From: an uncultured Cloacibacillus sp.
GTDB taxonomy: Bacteria > Synergistota > Synergistia > Synergistales > Synergistaceae
DNA: 7,849 nucleotides
Assembly: GCA_934511335.1 (NCBI GenBank)
Contig: CAKSWL010000087.1
Location: 1 to 7,849, forward strand
Direction of reading: 5' to 3'
Below the pieces are notes generated by a model. That model worked only from the letters and a program-made list of their open reading frames with translations, was not told where the DNA came from and did no database searches. The stretch's first letter is position 1, and every line of letters starts with the position of its first letter. Position numbers and translations under genes: made by a program. Shown here one piece after another: positions 1-5,903 of the stretch.

Positions 1-509
1 TGATTGACGAGAAGGAGGCCGCCGGCGAATCGCCTGACTGCCTTGTGCGGCGTCTTGCCGACGAGAAGGCCTCCGATGTCGCCGCGCGTTTTCCCGGTAA
101 CTGGGTGCTGGGGGCGGATACGGTCGTCGCCGTAGACGGGAGGATACTCGGCAAGCCGCGCGGCGAAGCGGAGTCCGCAGCAATGATCACGGAGCTCTCC
201 GGGCGCACCCATTCCGTCTTTACCGGTGTCGCCCTTCTCGCGCCGGATGGGCGTAAGCTTATTCGCGCGGAAGAGACGCGCGTCACCTTCCGCCCGCTTT
301 CAGAAGCGGATGTGGCGGCCTATATCGCCCAGGGAGAGAGCCTGGATAAAGCGGGAGCCTATGCGATACAGGGAAAAGGCACGCTTCTTGTGGAGCGGGT
401 CGAGGGTTGTTATTTCAACGTTGTCGGGCTTCCGCTGTTTTGTGTAAGCAAAATGTTTGCGGAGCTGGGGATTACGCTTGCGGAACAATGGAGGAATCAC
501 CATGGATAA
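1..509 (+). CDS. maf: Maf nucleoside triphosphate pyrophosphatase, dTTP/UTP type (5' end cut by window)
   Basis: Maf/HAM1-superfamily enzymes hydrolyse non-canonical or excess nucleoside triphosphates to the monophosphate and pyrophosphate in the cytoplasm. The reading frame is open from base 3 to the TAA at 507-509 and enters from outside the window, so about 30 N-terminal residues (including the usual SxSPRR motif) are missing. The GTG at 45 lies inside a conserved stretch (SPDCLVRRLADEKA) and is not the start. Visible family motifs are GADTVV with the catalytic Asp at 117-119, ILGKP, GRTHSVFTGV, DKAGAYAIQG and GCYFNVVGLPL. The DKAGAYAIQG form matches the YhdE/dTTP-UTP subgroup rather than the YceF/m7GTP subgroup. 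The usual GSYF is GCYF here. The stop codon overlaps the next gene by 8 nt, so the two are probably translationally coupled. Maf has historically been linked to septum inhibition, which suits the ftsEX genes downstream, but any functional link is inference. Confidence 0.95.
   Translation, partial: IDEKEAAGESPDCLVRRLADEKASDVAARFPGNWVLGADTVVAVDGRILGKPRGEAESAAMITELSGRTHSVFTGVALLAPDGRKLIRAEETRVTFRPLSEADVAAYIAQGESLDKAGAYAIQGKGTLLVERVEGCYFNVVGLPLFCVSKMFAELGITLAEQWRNHHG
490..494 (+). promoter_or_regulatory. Shine-Dalgarno GGAGG fixing the start of the DUF5693-like gene
   Basis: A perfect GGAGG lies 7 nt upstream of the ATG at 502, inside the 3' end of maf. It favours 502 over the in-frame ATG at 457, which has no comparable site and would put 15 extra residues before a good membrane anchor. 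Confidence 0.75.
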
Positions 510-2409
510 GATGAATAGACGCACATTGATGTACGCGGCCCTGCTGCTGGCGATGGTATTGGCGCTGGCGGGGCTCTCGTCTCGCCTGTGCGCGGAAAAT
601 TCCAACAAGACCGTCGCTCTTATTACGGAATATAAAGACATCGCCTCGCTTGCCTACCAGGGCTCTGGGCGGCCCGACGCGGTATGGAGCGATATCCGCA
701 AGCTCGGCGTAATGGGGATGGCCGTCTCCGAATATACCGGCGACGAGCTTGCGACTCTCAATCCGCTGCCGCTCTGTTTTGGTTCGGCTTCGCTGCTGCT
801 TGACGCCGCGGAGGCGGAGAGTTCTCCGAGCCGGGCGGCCCTGCGGTATCCGACGGAGCTCTCTTACGCGGACGTCCTCTATAAGTATATAAAGACGAAA
901 CTCCCTGATTCCGAGCTGATCGCTGGTCCTGAATACAACATCATACTGCTGCCCGGCACGGTGGAGGAGTTTAAGTTTTCCGCCTTCGTCCCCGATGTCG
1001 CCGCGCTTGAGTTCGCTTCGGCAAACGACATCCCGGTGCTTTTCCGCCCCGGTCCCTGCACTCCCGCCTCCGGCCGGAACGTCGCCGAGGCTTTTCTCTT
1101 TCTCACGGAGCGTTTCCCCCTGATACGGAACATCATCCCCGCGGGGATGATCGTCCCCGGCTATCCGGAGATCGGGCCGCTCGCCGCCGTGATGAGGGAT
1201 AAGGGGATAACGCTCTCGCAGGTGGAATTTATCAAGCAGATAGGCGTGCCGCAGCTCGCGGCGAAGGTCGGCCGGCTGGTCATCCCGATGCACAGCCTCA
1301 CACGCGACGAGATAATCTCGCGCAATATAAACCGCGGCTCGATCGCTGACAGATTTATCAGGGCGGTCCATGAGCGCTCCATTCGTTTTATCATGGTTCA
1401 CCCTTACGATTTGCAGATGGGCGGACGTCTGGAGATATTCACGCAGGATCTGGGCGTCTATAAGAAGGCGCTGGAGGCGCGCGGCTATCATCTGGGCTGG
1501 CCCGCACCGCTCCCCTCCTGGCCCGCGCCCGCGGCGGGAGCCGCCGCCTGCGGATTAGTGATAGTCTTTACCCTTTGGTCCTATGTGTCGCGGCTTACGG
1601 ACAGAAAGAACGCCGGCGTCAAGCCGGCGCAGCTCTTCGTCCTCTTTGCCGCCGCCTTTTTGCTCGGCGGGGCGATGTGGAAGGTATCTTTAGCCGCGAA
1701 GCTGCTGGGCGGTTTGTGCGGCGCGCTTGCGGCCACCGAGGGGGCGCTGACGGCGCTTGAAAGCGCAGACCGGCGCGTCAGGGGCGCGGTGGCCGGCCTG
1801 CTGATCGTCATCGCCGGCGGGCTTGCGATCGCCTCTTTCTATGGGACTTCTGCCGCGGCGCTGCGGCTCACCCCATTCTCTGGCGTCAAGCTCACGCTGC
1901 TTGCTCCGCCGCTGCTGTTGCTCTTCCATGACCTGACGCGGCGCGTGCACCCGGAGGCGATCGGCGAGATCGCCGTGCGGCCCGCCATTTGGGGCGAGCT
2001 GGCGCTGATAGGCGTCATGCTGCTCGCGCTGCTGGTGATGGCTCTGCGCAGCGATAACGTTTCAAACGTTCCCGCGCTGGAAGTCGCCTTCCGCGACTTC
2101 ATGGAGCGGGTGATGGTGGTGCGCCCGCGCACGAAAGAGTTCCTCATCGGGTATCCGGCCCTTGTCCTCTATTGGTATCTCGTGCGTAACGAATATATCC
2201 CCCGCTACCGCGAGGCGGTGCGCATTGCGGCGGCGCTCGCCTTCTGTTCGGCGGTAAATACCTTCTGCCATTTCCATACGCTTCTTTACATCAGCGTTAT
2301 CCGCGTCCTCAACGGCTGGTGGCTCGGGCTGCTGCTCGGCGCAGCCGGCGTGGCGGCGCTGCACCTGGCCGTTATCCCGCTCTGGCGGAGAGTTGCCAAG
2401 AGCCTTTAG
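502..2409 (+). CDS. DUF5693-like polytopic membrane protein (csaB neighbour)
   Basis: The protein has 635 residues and unknown function. It resembles the DUF5693 proteins found beside csaB in several phyla. Residues 8-28 form a hydrophobic N-terminal anchor. Residues 30-335 are a predicted soluble, probably extracytoplasmic, domain containing IPAGMIVPGYPEIGP, VIPMHSLTRDEI and RFIRAVHERSIRFIMV (284-299). The C-terminal half holds about eight or nine hydrophobic segments, near residues 345-366, 377-396, 400-420, 431-451, 464-480, 499-517, 547-565, 574-600 and 603-632. A polar motif NTFCHFHT (586-593) lies inside a hydrophobic stretch and looks family-conserved from memory. The start at 502 is chosen for its Shine-Dalgarno site and because residue 1 directly precedes the anchor. 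The gene overlaps maf by 8 nt and ends 20 bp before csaB. A role in exporting or assembling the polymer that CsaB pyruvylates, like CsaA of Bacillus csaAB operons, is inference. Family assignment is from sequence feel, not a search. Confidence 0.75.
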   Translation: MDKMNRRTLMYAALLLAMVLALAGLSSRLCAENSNKTVALITEYKDIASLAYQGSGRPDAVWSDIRKLGVMGMAVSEYTGDELATLNPLPLCFGSASLLLDAAEAESSPSRAALRYPTELSYADVLYKYIKTKLPDSELIAGPEYNIILLPGTVEEFKFSAFVPDVAALEFASANDIPVLFRPGPCTPASGRNVAEAFLFLTERFPLIRNIIPAGMIVPGYPEIGPLAAVMRDKGITLSQVEFIKQIGVPQLAAKVGRLVIPMHSLTRDEIISRNINRGSIADRFIRAVHERSIRFIMVHPYDLQMGGRLEIFTQDLGVYKKALEARGYHLGWPAPLPSWPAPAAGAAACGLVIVFTLWSYVSRLTDRKNAGVKPAQLFVLFAAAFLLGGAMWKVSLAAKLLGGLCGALAATEGALTALESADRRVRGAVAGLLIVIAGGLAIASFYGTSAAALRLTPFSGVKLTLLAPPLLLLFHDLTRRVHPEAIGEIAVRPAIWGELALIGVMLLALLVMALRSDNVSNVPALEVAFRDFMERVMVVRPRTKEFLIGYPALVLYWYLVRNEYIPRYREAVRIAAALAFCSAVNTFCHFHTLLYISVIRVLNGWWLGLLLGAAGVAALHLAVIPLWRRVAKSL

Positions 2410-2416
2410 TTTTTCT

Positions 2417-2432
2417 GGAAGGGAGAAAATTG
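2417..2432 (+). promoter_or_regulatory. Ribosome binding site and TTG start codon of csaB
   Basis: GGAAGGGAG at 2417-2425 precedes a TTG at 2430-2432. No ATG or GTG lies near it in this frame. The TTG sits ten residues before the conserved N-terminal Gly-Tyr-Tyr-Gly-Phe-Gly-Asn motif, which is where CsaB proteins normally begin. Upstream codons in this frame lie inside the previous gene. Confidence 0.75.
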
Positions 2433-3446
2433 AAAAAGGAATTTGACGTCCTCCTGCTCGGATATTACGGCTTTGGCAACCTCGGCGACGAGCTGCTTGC
2501 CGAAGCCGCGGTTGCCTTATTGTGCGAGGCCGGCGTAAAGCGGGAGAGGATCGCGATTCTTTCAGCTTCGCCCGCCGACAGTGAGAAAAAATTAGGCGTT
2601 CGCGCCTTTGACCGCTGGAAAGTGTCTGCGGTGGTGAAAGCGTGTGCCAAGAGCCGCACGCTGCTTTTAGGCGGCGGCGGGCTTTTTCAGGACAGTACCA
2701 GTCTTCGTTCATGCCTCTACTATTGTGCGGTGATGCTGGCCGCGAGGGCGTGCGGGCTGAAAATATGGGCGGAGGGGCAGTCTGTGGGGCCGCTTAACTC
2801 AAAGGCGGCTCATATCGTCACCCGCCTGTCCCTGTCGTTTTGTTCCCACCTAAGCGTGCGGGACGAAGCTTCACTGAAAAAGACTGGCGAGCTTGGCCTC
2901 CGCGCCGAGTTTATCCCGGATTTGGTCATGTCGCTCAGGCCCGAAAAAAACGCGTCAAAAAGGCCAAGGCCGTGGCTCCTGTTCAACGCGCGTCCGGGGC
3001 ATGAAGTGCTGGCGCGCGCGGCGGCGGAACGCTGCTGCGCCCTCGCCGAGGCAAACGGCTGGGAGGTCCGCGGCGTGGCTCTCTCCGGCGAGGACGCCGC
3101 GGAGATCGCCGGGCTGCAAGATCTGCAATATATAAAGATACGAGATATAATAACGGTGAGAAGCATCGAGGATTTTTCCGCCGCCGCCCGCGGCGCGTCG
3201 GGAGCGGTAGGGATGAGGCTGCATTTTCTCGTCCTTTGCCGGCTGGCGGGGATCCCCGCGGCCGGCTGCGCTTACGACCCCAAGGTCTCCGGGTTCTGTA
3301 TGCGTTATAGTATCGGGATGATAGACGACGGGCCCGTCAGCCTCCGCGGCGGCGCGGATGATATTGAGCTGGGCGAGGCCCGCGAGACGGTGCGCGAAAA
3401 ATTCACGGCAGGACTGCACAGTGTTTTAGGTGATGTTTATGGATAA
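2430..3446 (+). CDS. csaB: Polysaccharide pyruvyl transferase CsaB
   Basis: CsaB transfers the enolpyruvyl group of PEP to a cell-wall polysaccharide, forming ketal pyruvate that SLH domains recognise. The protein has 338 residues, close to the family length. Hallmarks are GYYGFGNLGDE (11-21), the glycine-rich LLLGGGGLFQD (78-88), an AEGQSVGPL stretch, SVRDEAS, and the C-terminal RLHFLVL with Arg263 and His265, followed by AYDPKVSGF (Tyr282-Asp283-Pro284-Lys285). There is no signal peptide, which fits an enzyme acting at the inner face of the membrane. It follows the DUF5693-like gene, a partnership seen in other genomes, and overlaps the next gene by 8 nt. In Synergistota the likely purpose is to anchor SLH-bearing outer-membrane porins of the OmpM kind or S-layer proteins to the wall; that is inference from other SLH systems. 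The start is TTG. Confidence 0.92.
   Translation: MKKEFDVLLLGYYGFGNLGDELLAEAAVALLCEAGVKRERIAILSASPADSEKKLGVRAFDRWKVSAVVKACAKSRTLLLGGGGLFQDSTSLRSCLYYCAVMLAARACGLKIWAEGQSVGPLNSKAAHIVTRLSLSFCSHLSVRDEASLKKTGELGLRAEFIPDLVMSLRPEKNASKRPRPWLLFNARPGHEVLARAAAERCCALAEANGWEVRGVALSGEDAAEIAGLQDLQYIKIRDIITVRSIEDFSAAARGASGAVGMRLHFLVLCRLAGIPAAGCAYDPKVSGFCMRYSIGMIDDGPVSLRGGADDIELGEARETVREKFTAGLHSVLGDVYG
3428..3441 (+). promoter_or_regulatory. Shine-Dalgarno AGGTGA and start choice for the transketolase N-like gene
   Basis: AGGTGA at 3428-3433 lies 5 nt before the ATG at 3439. In-frame GTG 3430 and ATG 3433 also exist but overlap this site and have no spaced Shine-Dalgarno of their own, so 3439 is preferred. 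Using 3430 or 3433 would add only three or two residues. Confidence 0.6.
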
Positions 3447-4263
3447 TGAAAGAATTGAAGAGCTGAAATCGATAGCCGCCGAAGTGCGAAAGGATATCCT
3501 GCGTATGGTGGGGCTGGCGCGCTCCGGCCCCTTTGAAACCTCGATCTCCGCGGCGGAGTTGCTTGTATATCTTTACTGGGAGGAGCTGCTTCTCGTCCCC
3601 TCCGAGCCGCGCCGGGCCGACCGGGACCGGTTCATAATAAATATTCCCGCCGCCGTTCCTGCGCTTTACGCGGTGCTGGCCCGCCGCGGCTTTTTTGAGA
3701 GAGAACATCTGTGGCATTACCGCCGCCTAGGCGCGATGCTTCAGGCGCTGCCGGATTTCAAAAGAACGCCGGGCATCGACGCGCCCTGTCTTACGGTGCA
3801 GCCTGCGGCCGCGATGGCCGCCGCCCTCGCTGAGGAGCTCTTTGCGGCGGAGGGAAGCCCGCGCGTCGTCTTTCTGACGGCCGGAGTCTCTTTTATCTCC
3901 GAAGAGTTCGTCAGAGAAATGCGGCGCATCGGAGGCTGCCGCGTTCCCAACCTTTTGGCCGTCATCGCCTCGCGCGGAACGGGCGCCGGAGGCAGTTCTG
4001 CGACGGATGAAAATAATATGGCGCTGCTTGCCGCCGGCGGGTGGGAGGTCAGAGAGGCCCTGTCGGAAGATTTCCGCTCCCTTGAGGAGGCCTGTAGCTC
4101 CTTTGGTTTAAGCGGCGGGCCGAAGGCGCTCTTTGTTTCCACCGCCGGCAAAATCGGCCTCTCCGTCTCCGATCCGGGACAGTCGGAGACCGTCCACTCT
4201 CTGAGCATGGGAGAGCTTGATCAGGCATTGGAAGAATTGGAGGTAAAGTCCAATGAGCACTAA
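3439..4263 (+). CDS. Transketolase N-terminal-like subunit, apparently without thiamine-diphosphate site
   Basis: A 274-residue protein matching the N-terminal (pyrophosphate-binding) part of split transketolases in length and backbone. Examples are IRRDI-like VRKDILRM (16-23), SISAAELLVYLYWEEL (35-50), DRDRFI (61-66), PALYAVLARRGFF (74-86), RTPGID (109-114), PNLLAVI (170-176) and GWEV. The functional motifs differ from the family as I remember it. SGHPGGS reads SGPFETS (29-35, His to Pro31). SKGHA reads NIPAA (68-72, His to Ala71). LQGHPD reads LQALPD (101-106, His to Leu104). GSLGQG is replaced by LTVQPA (118-123). The Mg2+ motif GDGE reads AGVS (148-151), and the partner Asn is Arg179. The frame is intact, with normal codon use and a good ribosome site, so this is not decay. 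It overlaps csaB by 8 nt and the C-like gene by 11 nt. It probably pairs with the next product but is unlikely to be a transketolase; a structural or ligand-sensing role is inference. Confidence 0.85.
   Translation: MDNERIEELKSIAAEVRKDILRMVGLARSGPFETSISAAELLVYLYWEELLLVPSEPRRADRDRFIINIPAAVPALYAVLARRGFFEREHLWHYRRLGAMLQALPDFKRTPGIDAPCLTVQPAAAMAAALAEELFAAEGSPRVVFLTAGVSFISEEFVREMRRIGGCRVPNLLAVIASRGTGAGGSSATDENNMALLAAGGWEVREALSEDFRSLEEACSSFGLSGGPKALFVSTAGKIGLSVSDPGQSETVHSLSMGELDQALEELEVKSNEH
4239..4243 (+). promoter_or_regulatory. Shine-Dalgarno GGAGG for the transketolase C-like gene
   Basis: GGAGG lies inside the end of the N-like gene, 9 nt before the ATG at 4253. It shows that the second half is started independently in a different frame and is not the product of a frameshifted single gene. 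Confidence 0.7.
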
Positions 4264-5200
4264 CGAAAAAATATCGACCTTTGCCGCGTTCGGTGAGCTT
4301 ATCACTGAATACGCGCTGAACCACGAAGATTTTGTCCTGCTGACGACCGAGGAGGCGGCGGAGACGGAGCTCTTTGACAAACTGCCTCCGGAAAAATTCA
4401 TCCCTACTAAAGCCTCCGTGGAAAGCGCCCTCATGCGGGCCGCAGGGAAGGCGATAGCCGGCAAAAAACCCTGGCTGCTGGGCAGGGTGGCGGAGCTTGC
4501 GGGGCGCGGCTACGCTCATATCCGTGAAGCGATAGCGCTGCCGAAACTTCCGGTGCGCGTCGCCGCGCTGAACGGCGGCCTGTCGTGCGCTCACGAGGGC
4601 GCGCCGGTGCAGCTGCTTGAAGACCTCGCCTTGATGCGTACCATTCCTAATATGAACGTCTTTATCCCCTCCGACTCGGCCGCCTTAAAAGGCATCATCG
4701 AGAGGAGCGAAAACACAGATATGCCCTTCTACATCAGGCTTGGCTGCACGCCGGCGCCGGCCCTTGACGACGCCTACGGGGAGTCGTTCCGGCTAGGCGG
4801 CGCGCGGATATTGCGCGGCGGATCTGGCGTGACGATATGTGCCTGTGGTATCATGGTCAGTCAAGCCCTGCTCGCCGCGGAGCAGCTGGAACGGCAGAAC
4901 ATCAGCGCGGAGGTCATCGACTGCTACAGCTTGAAACCCTTTCCTGAGAGCGTCCTTCTCTCCTCCGTTCGCCGGACTGGATGCTGCGTCGCGGCGGAAG
5001 AACACGGCAATATCGGCGGCCTTTTCGGAGCCGTCGCGGAATGCCTTGGGAGGACCTACCCGGTGCCGCTGCGCTGCGTCGCGGTGGAGGATCAATTTGT
5101 AAACAGCGGTACTCCCGAAGAGCTTCGCGAGTACTACGGACTGACCTGGAAAGAGATCGTCGACGCGTCCGCTCAGGCGTGGGCGCTGCGCAGGAGGTAA
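4253..5200 (+). CDS. Transketolase C-terminal-like subunit (pyrimidine-binding plus C domains), catalytic residues apparently lost
   Basis: A 315-residue protein corresponding to the pyrimidine-binding domain (about 7-172) and C-terminal domain (about 185-305) of split transketolases. Conserved backbone includes AGRGYAHIREAIALPKL (83-99), LEDLALMRTIPNM (122-134), MPFYIRLG, EVIDCYSLKPFP (from 220), the AEEHGNIGGLFGAVAE region (Glu249, Glu250, His251) and SGTPEELREYYGL. The segment equivalent to VGIAEQNM reads TKASVESA (52-59), which puts Val56 where the catalytic Glu belongs, with Glu57 one residue late. The GEDGxxHQ segment reads HEGAPVQ (114-120), with Val119 in place of His. The cofactor-stacking aromatic in STFAVF also seems absent (LGRVAE, 76-81). 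Preservation is therefore strongest in the C domain and interface-like segments, and poorest at the active site. The ATG at 4253 overlaps the N-like gene by 11 nt, so the two are probably made in fixed ratio. A shifted active site using Glu57 is a less likely alternative. Confidence 0.87.
   Translation: MSTNEKISTFAAFGELITEYALNHEDFVLLTTEEAAETELFDKLPPEKFIPTKASVESALMRAAGKAIAGKKPWLLGRVAELAGRGYAHIREAIALPKLPVRVAALNGGLSCAHEGAPVQLLEDLALMRTIPNMNVFIPSDSAALKGIIERSENTDMPFYIRLGCTPAPALDDAYGESFRLGGARILRGGSGVTICACGIMVSQALLAAEQLERQNISAEVIDCYSLKPFPESVLLSSVRRTGCCVAAEEHGNIGGLFGAVAECLGRTYPVPLRCVAVEDQFVNSGTPEELREYYGLTWKEIVDASAQAWALRRR
5192..5200 (+). promoter_or_regulatory. AGGAGG ribosome site of ftsE abutting the upstream stop codon
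   Basis: AGGAGG at 5192-5197 encodes the last two Arg codons of the C-like transketolase gene and is followed directly by its TAA stop. The ftsE ATG lies 10 nt downstream of it. Ribosomes finishing the upstream gene would sit on this site, so the two genes are likely coupled. Confidence 0.65.
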
Positions 5201-5207
5201 TTGAAAC

Positions 5208-5903
5208 ATGGATATAAAATTTTCCGGCGTCACCAAGATATTCGAGCCGGATATCGTCGCATTGGAAGACATCTATCTTGATATCGACCGCGGTGAGTTC
5301 GTCTACCTTGTGGGTGAGACCGGCTCCGGCAAAACGACGCTGATGCGCTGCATATTTCGCGAAGTGGTCCCCTCGCGGGGCCATATCAGCGTGGGCGGCC
5401 GCGCTCTGAGGAAGATCGGCCGCTTTGAGCTGGCCCTTTTCCGCCGTGACATCGGCGTGATTTTTCAGGATTTTAGCCTGCTGCCCAACATCACCGCCTT
5501 TGAAAACGTCTCCTTCGTCCTTGAAGTGATGGGGGTGCCGTCGAAAGAGATAGAAGAGCGCGTCGCCGACGTGCTGAAGACCGTCGGCATCTGGAGGCGC
5601 AGGAACCTTTACCCGCCGCAGCTTTCCGGCGGCGAACAGCAGCGGCTGGCCATCGCGCGCGCGATCGTCAACGAGCCGTCGCTGATATTGGCCGACGAGC
5701 CGACGGGAAACCTTGACAGCCACACGGCCGATGAGATCATGCAGCTCATGCTGGACATCAACGCCGCCGGGACCACGGTCCTCATGGCGACTCATAACCA
5801 GTCTCTCGTCAACGCCTACAGGCACCGCGTCATTGAAATAAGGCGCGGCCGTATCATTCGCGACGATAAGGAAGGAGGCTACGAGGCCGATGTCACGTGT
5901 TAA
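5208..5903 (+). CDS. ftsE: Cell division ATP-binding protein FtsE
   Basis: FtsE is the cytoplasmic ATPase of the FtsEX complex, which uses ATP to switch on peptidoglycan hydrolysis through FtsX and a periplasmic partner rather than to transport a substrate. The product has 231 residues, the usual FtsE length. All ABC motifs are intact: Walker [10 protein letters not shown] (36-44), Q-loop Gln87 in IFQDFSLLP, signature LSGGEQQR (139-146), Walker B LILAD (159-163) followed by Glu164, D-loop Asn168-Leu169-Asp170, and the H-loop His196 in ATHN. The predicted coupling segment [16 protein letters not shown] (94-109) is FtsE-like. The gene begins 7 nt after the upstream stop and overlaps ftsX by 14 nt, the standard ftsE-ftsX arrangement. 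The adjacent ftsX makes a LolD/MacB-type transporter ATPase unlikely. Confidence 0.96.
   Translation: MDIKFSGVTKIFEPDIVALEDIYLDIDRGEFVYLVGETGSGKTTLMRCIFREVVPSRGHISVGGRALRKIGRFELALFRRDIGVIFQDFSLLPNITAFENVSFVLEVMGVPSKEIEERVADVLKTVGIWRRRNLYPPQLSGGEQQRLAIARAIVNEPSLILADEPTGNLDSHTADEIMQLMLDINAAGTTVLMATHNQSLVNAYRHRVIEIRRGRIIRDDKEGGYEADVTC

Noticed and set aside
472..1491. Long minus-strand open frame opposite the DUF5693-like gene
   Set aside because: Arg-, His- and Asp-rich low-quality translation with no recognisable domain, lying entirely opposite well-supported coding sequence; a by-product of GC-rich codons.
1611..1629. Perfect 7-bp inverted repeat CGCCGGC-GTCAA-GCCGGCG
   Set aside because: It lies inside a coding loop of the DUF5693-like gene, has no T-tract, and such GC-only repeats are expected by chance in this composition.
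4239..4263. Frameshift splitting one transketolase gene into two
   Set aside because: Each half has its own ribosome site and start, the overlap is short, and N/C-split transketolases are normal in many bacteria and archaea.
5313..5339. FtsE Walker A reads GETGSGKTT instead of the more usual GPSGAGKST
   Set aside because: It still satisfies GxxGxGK[ST], and all other ABC motifs are intact, so it is ordinary variation.
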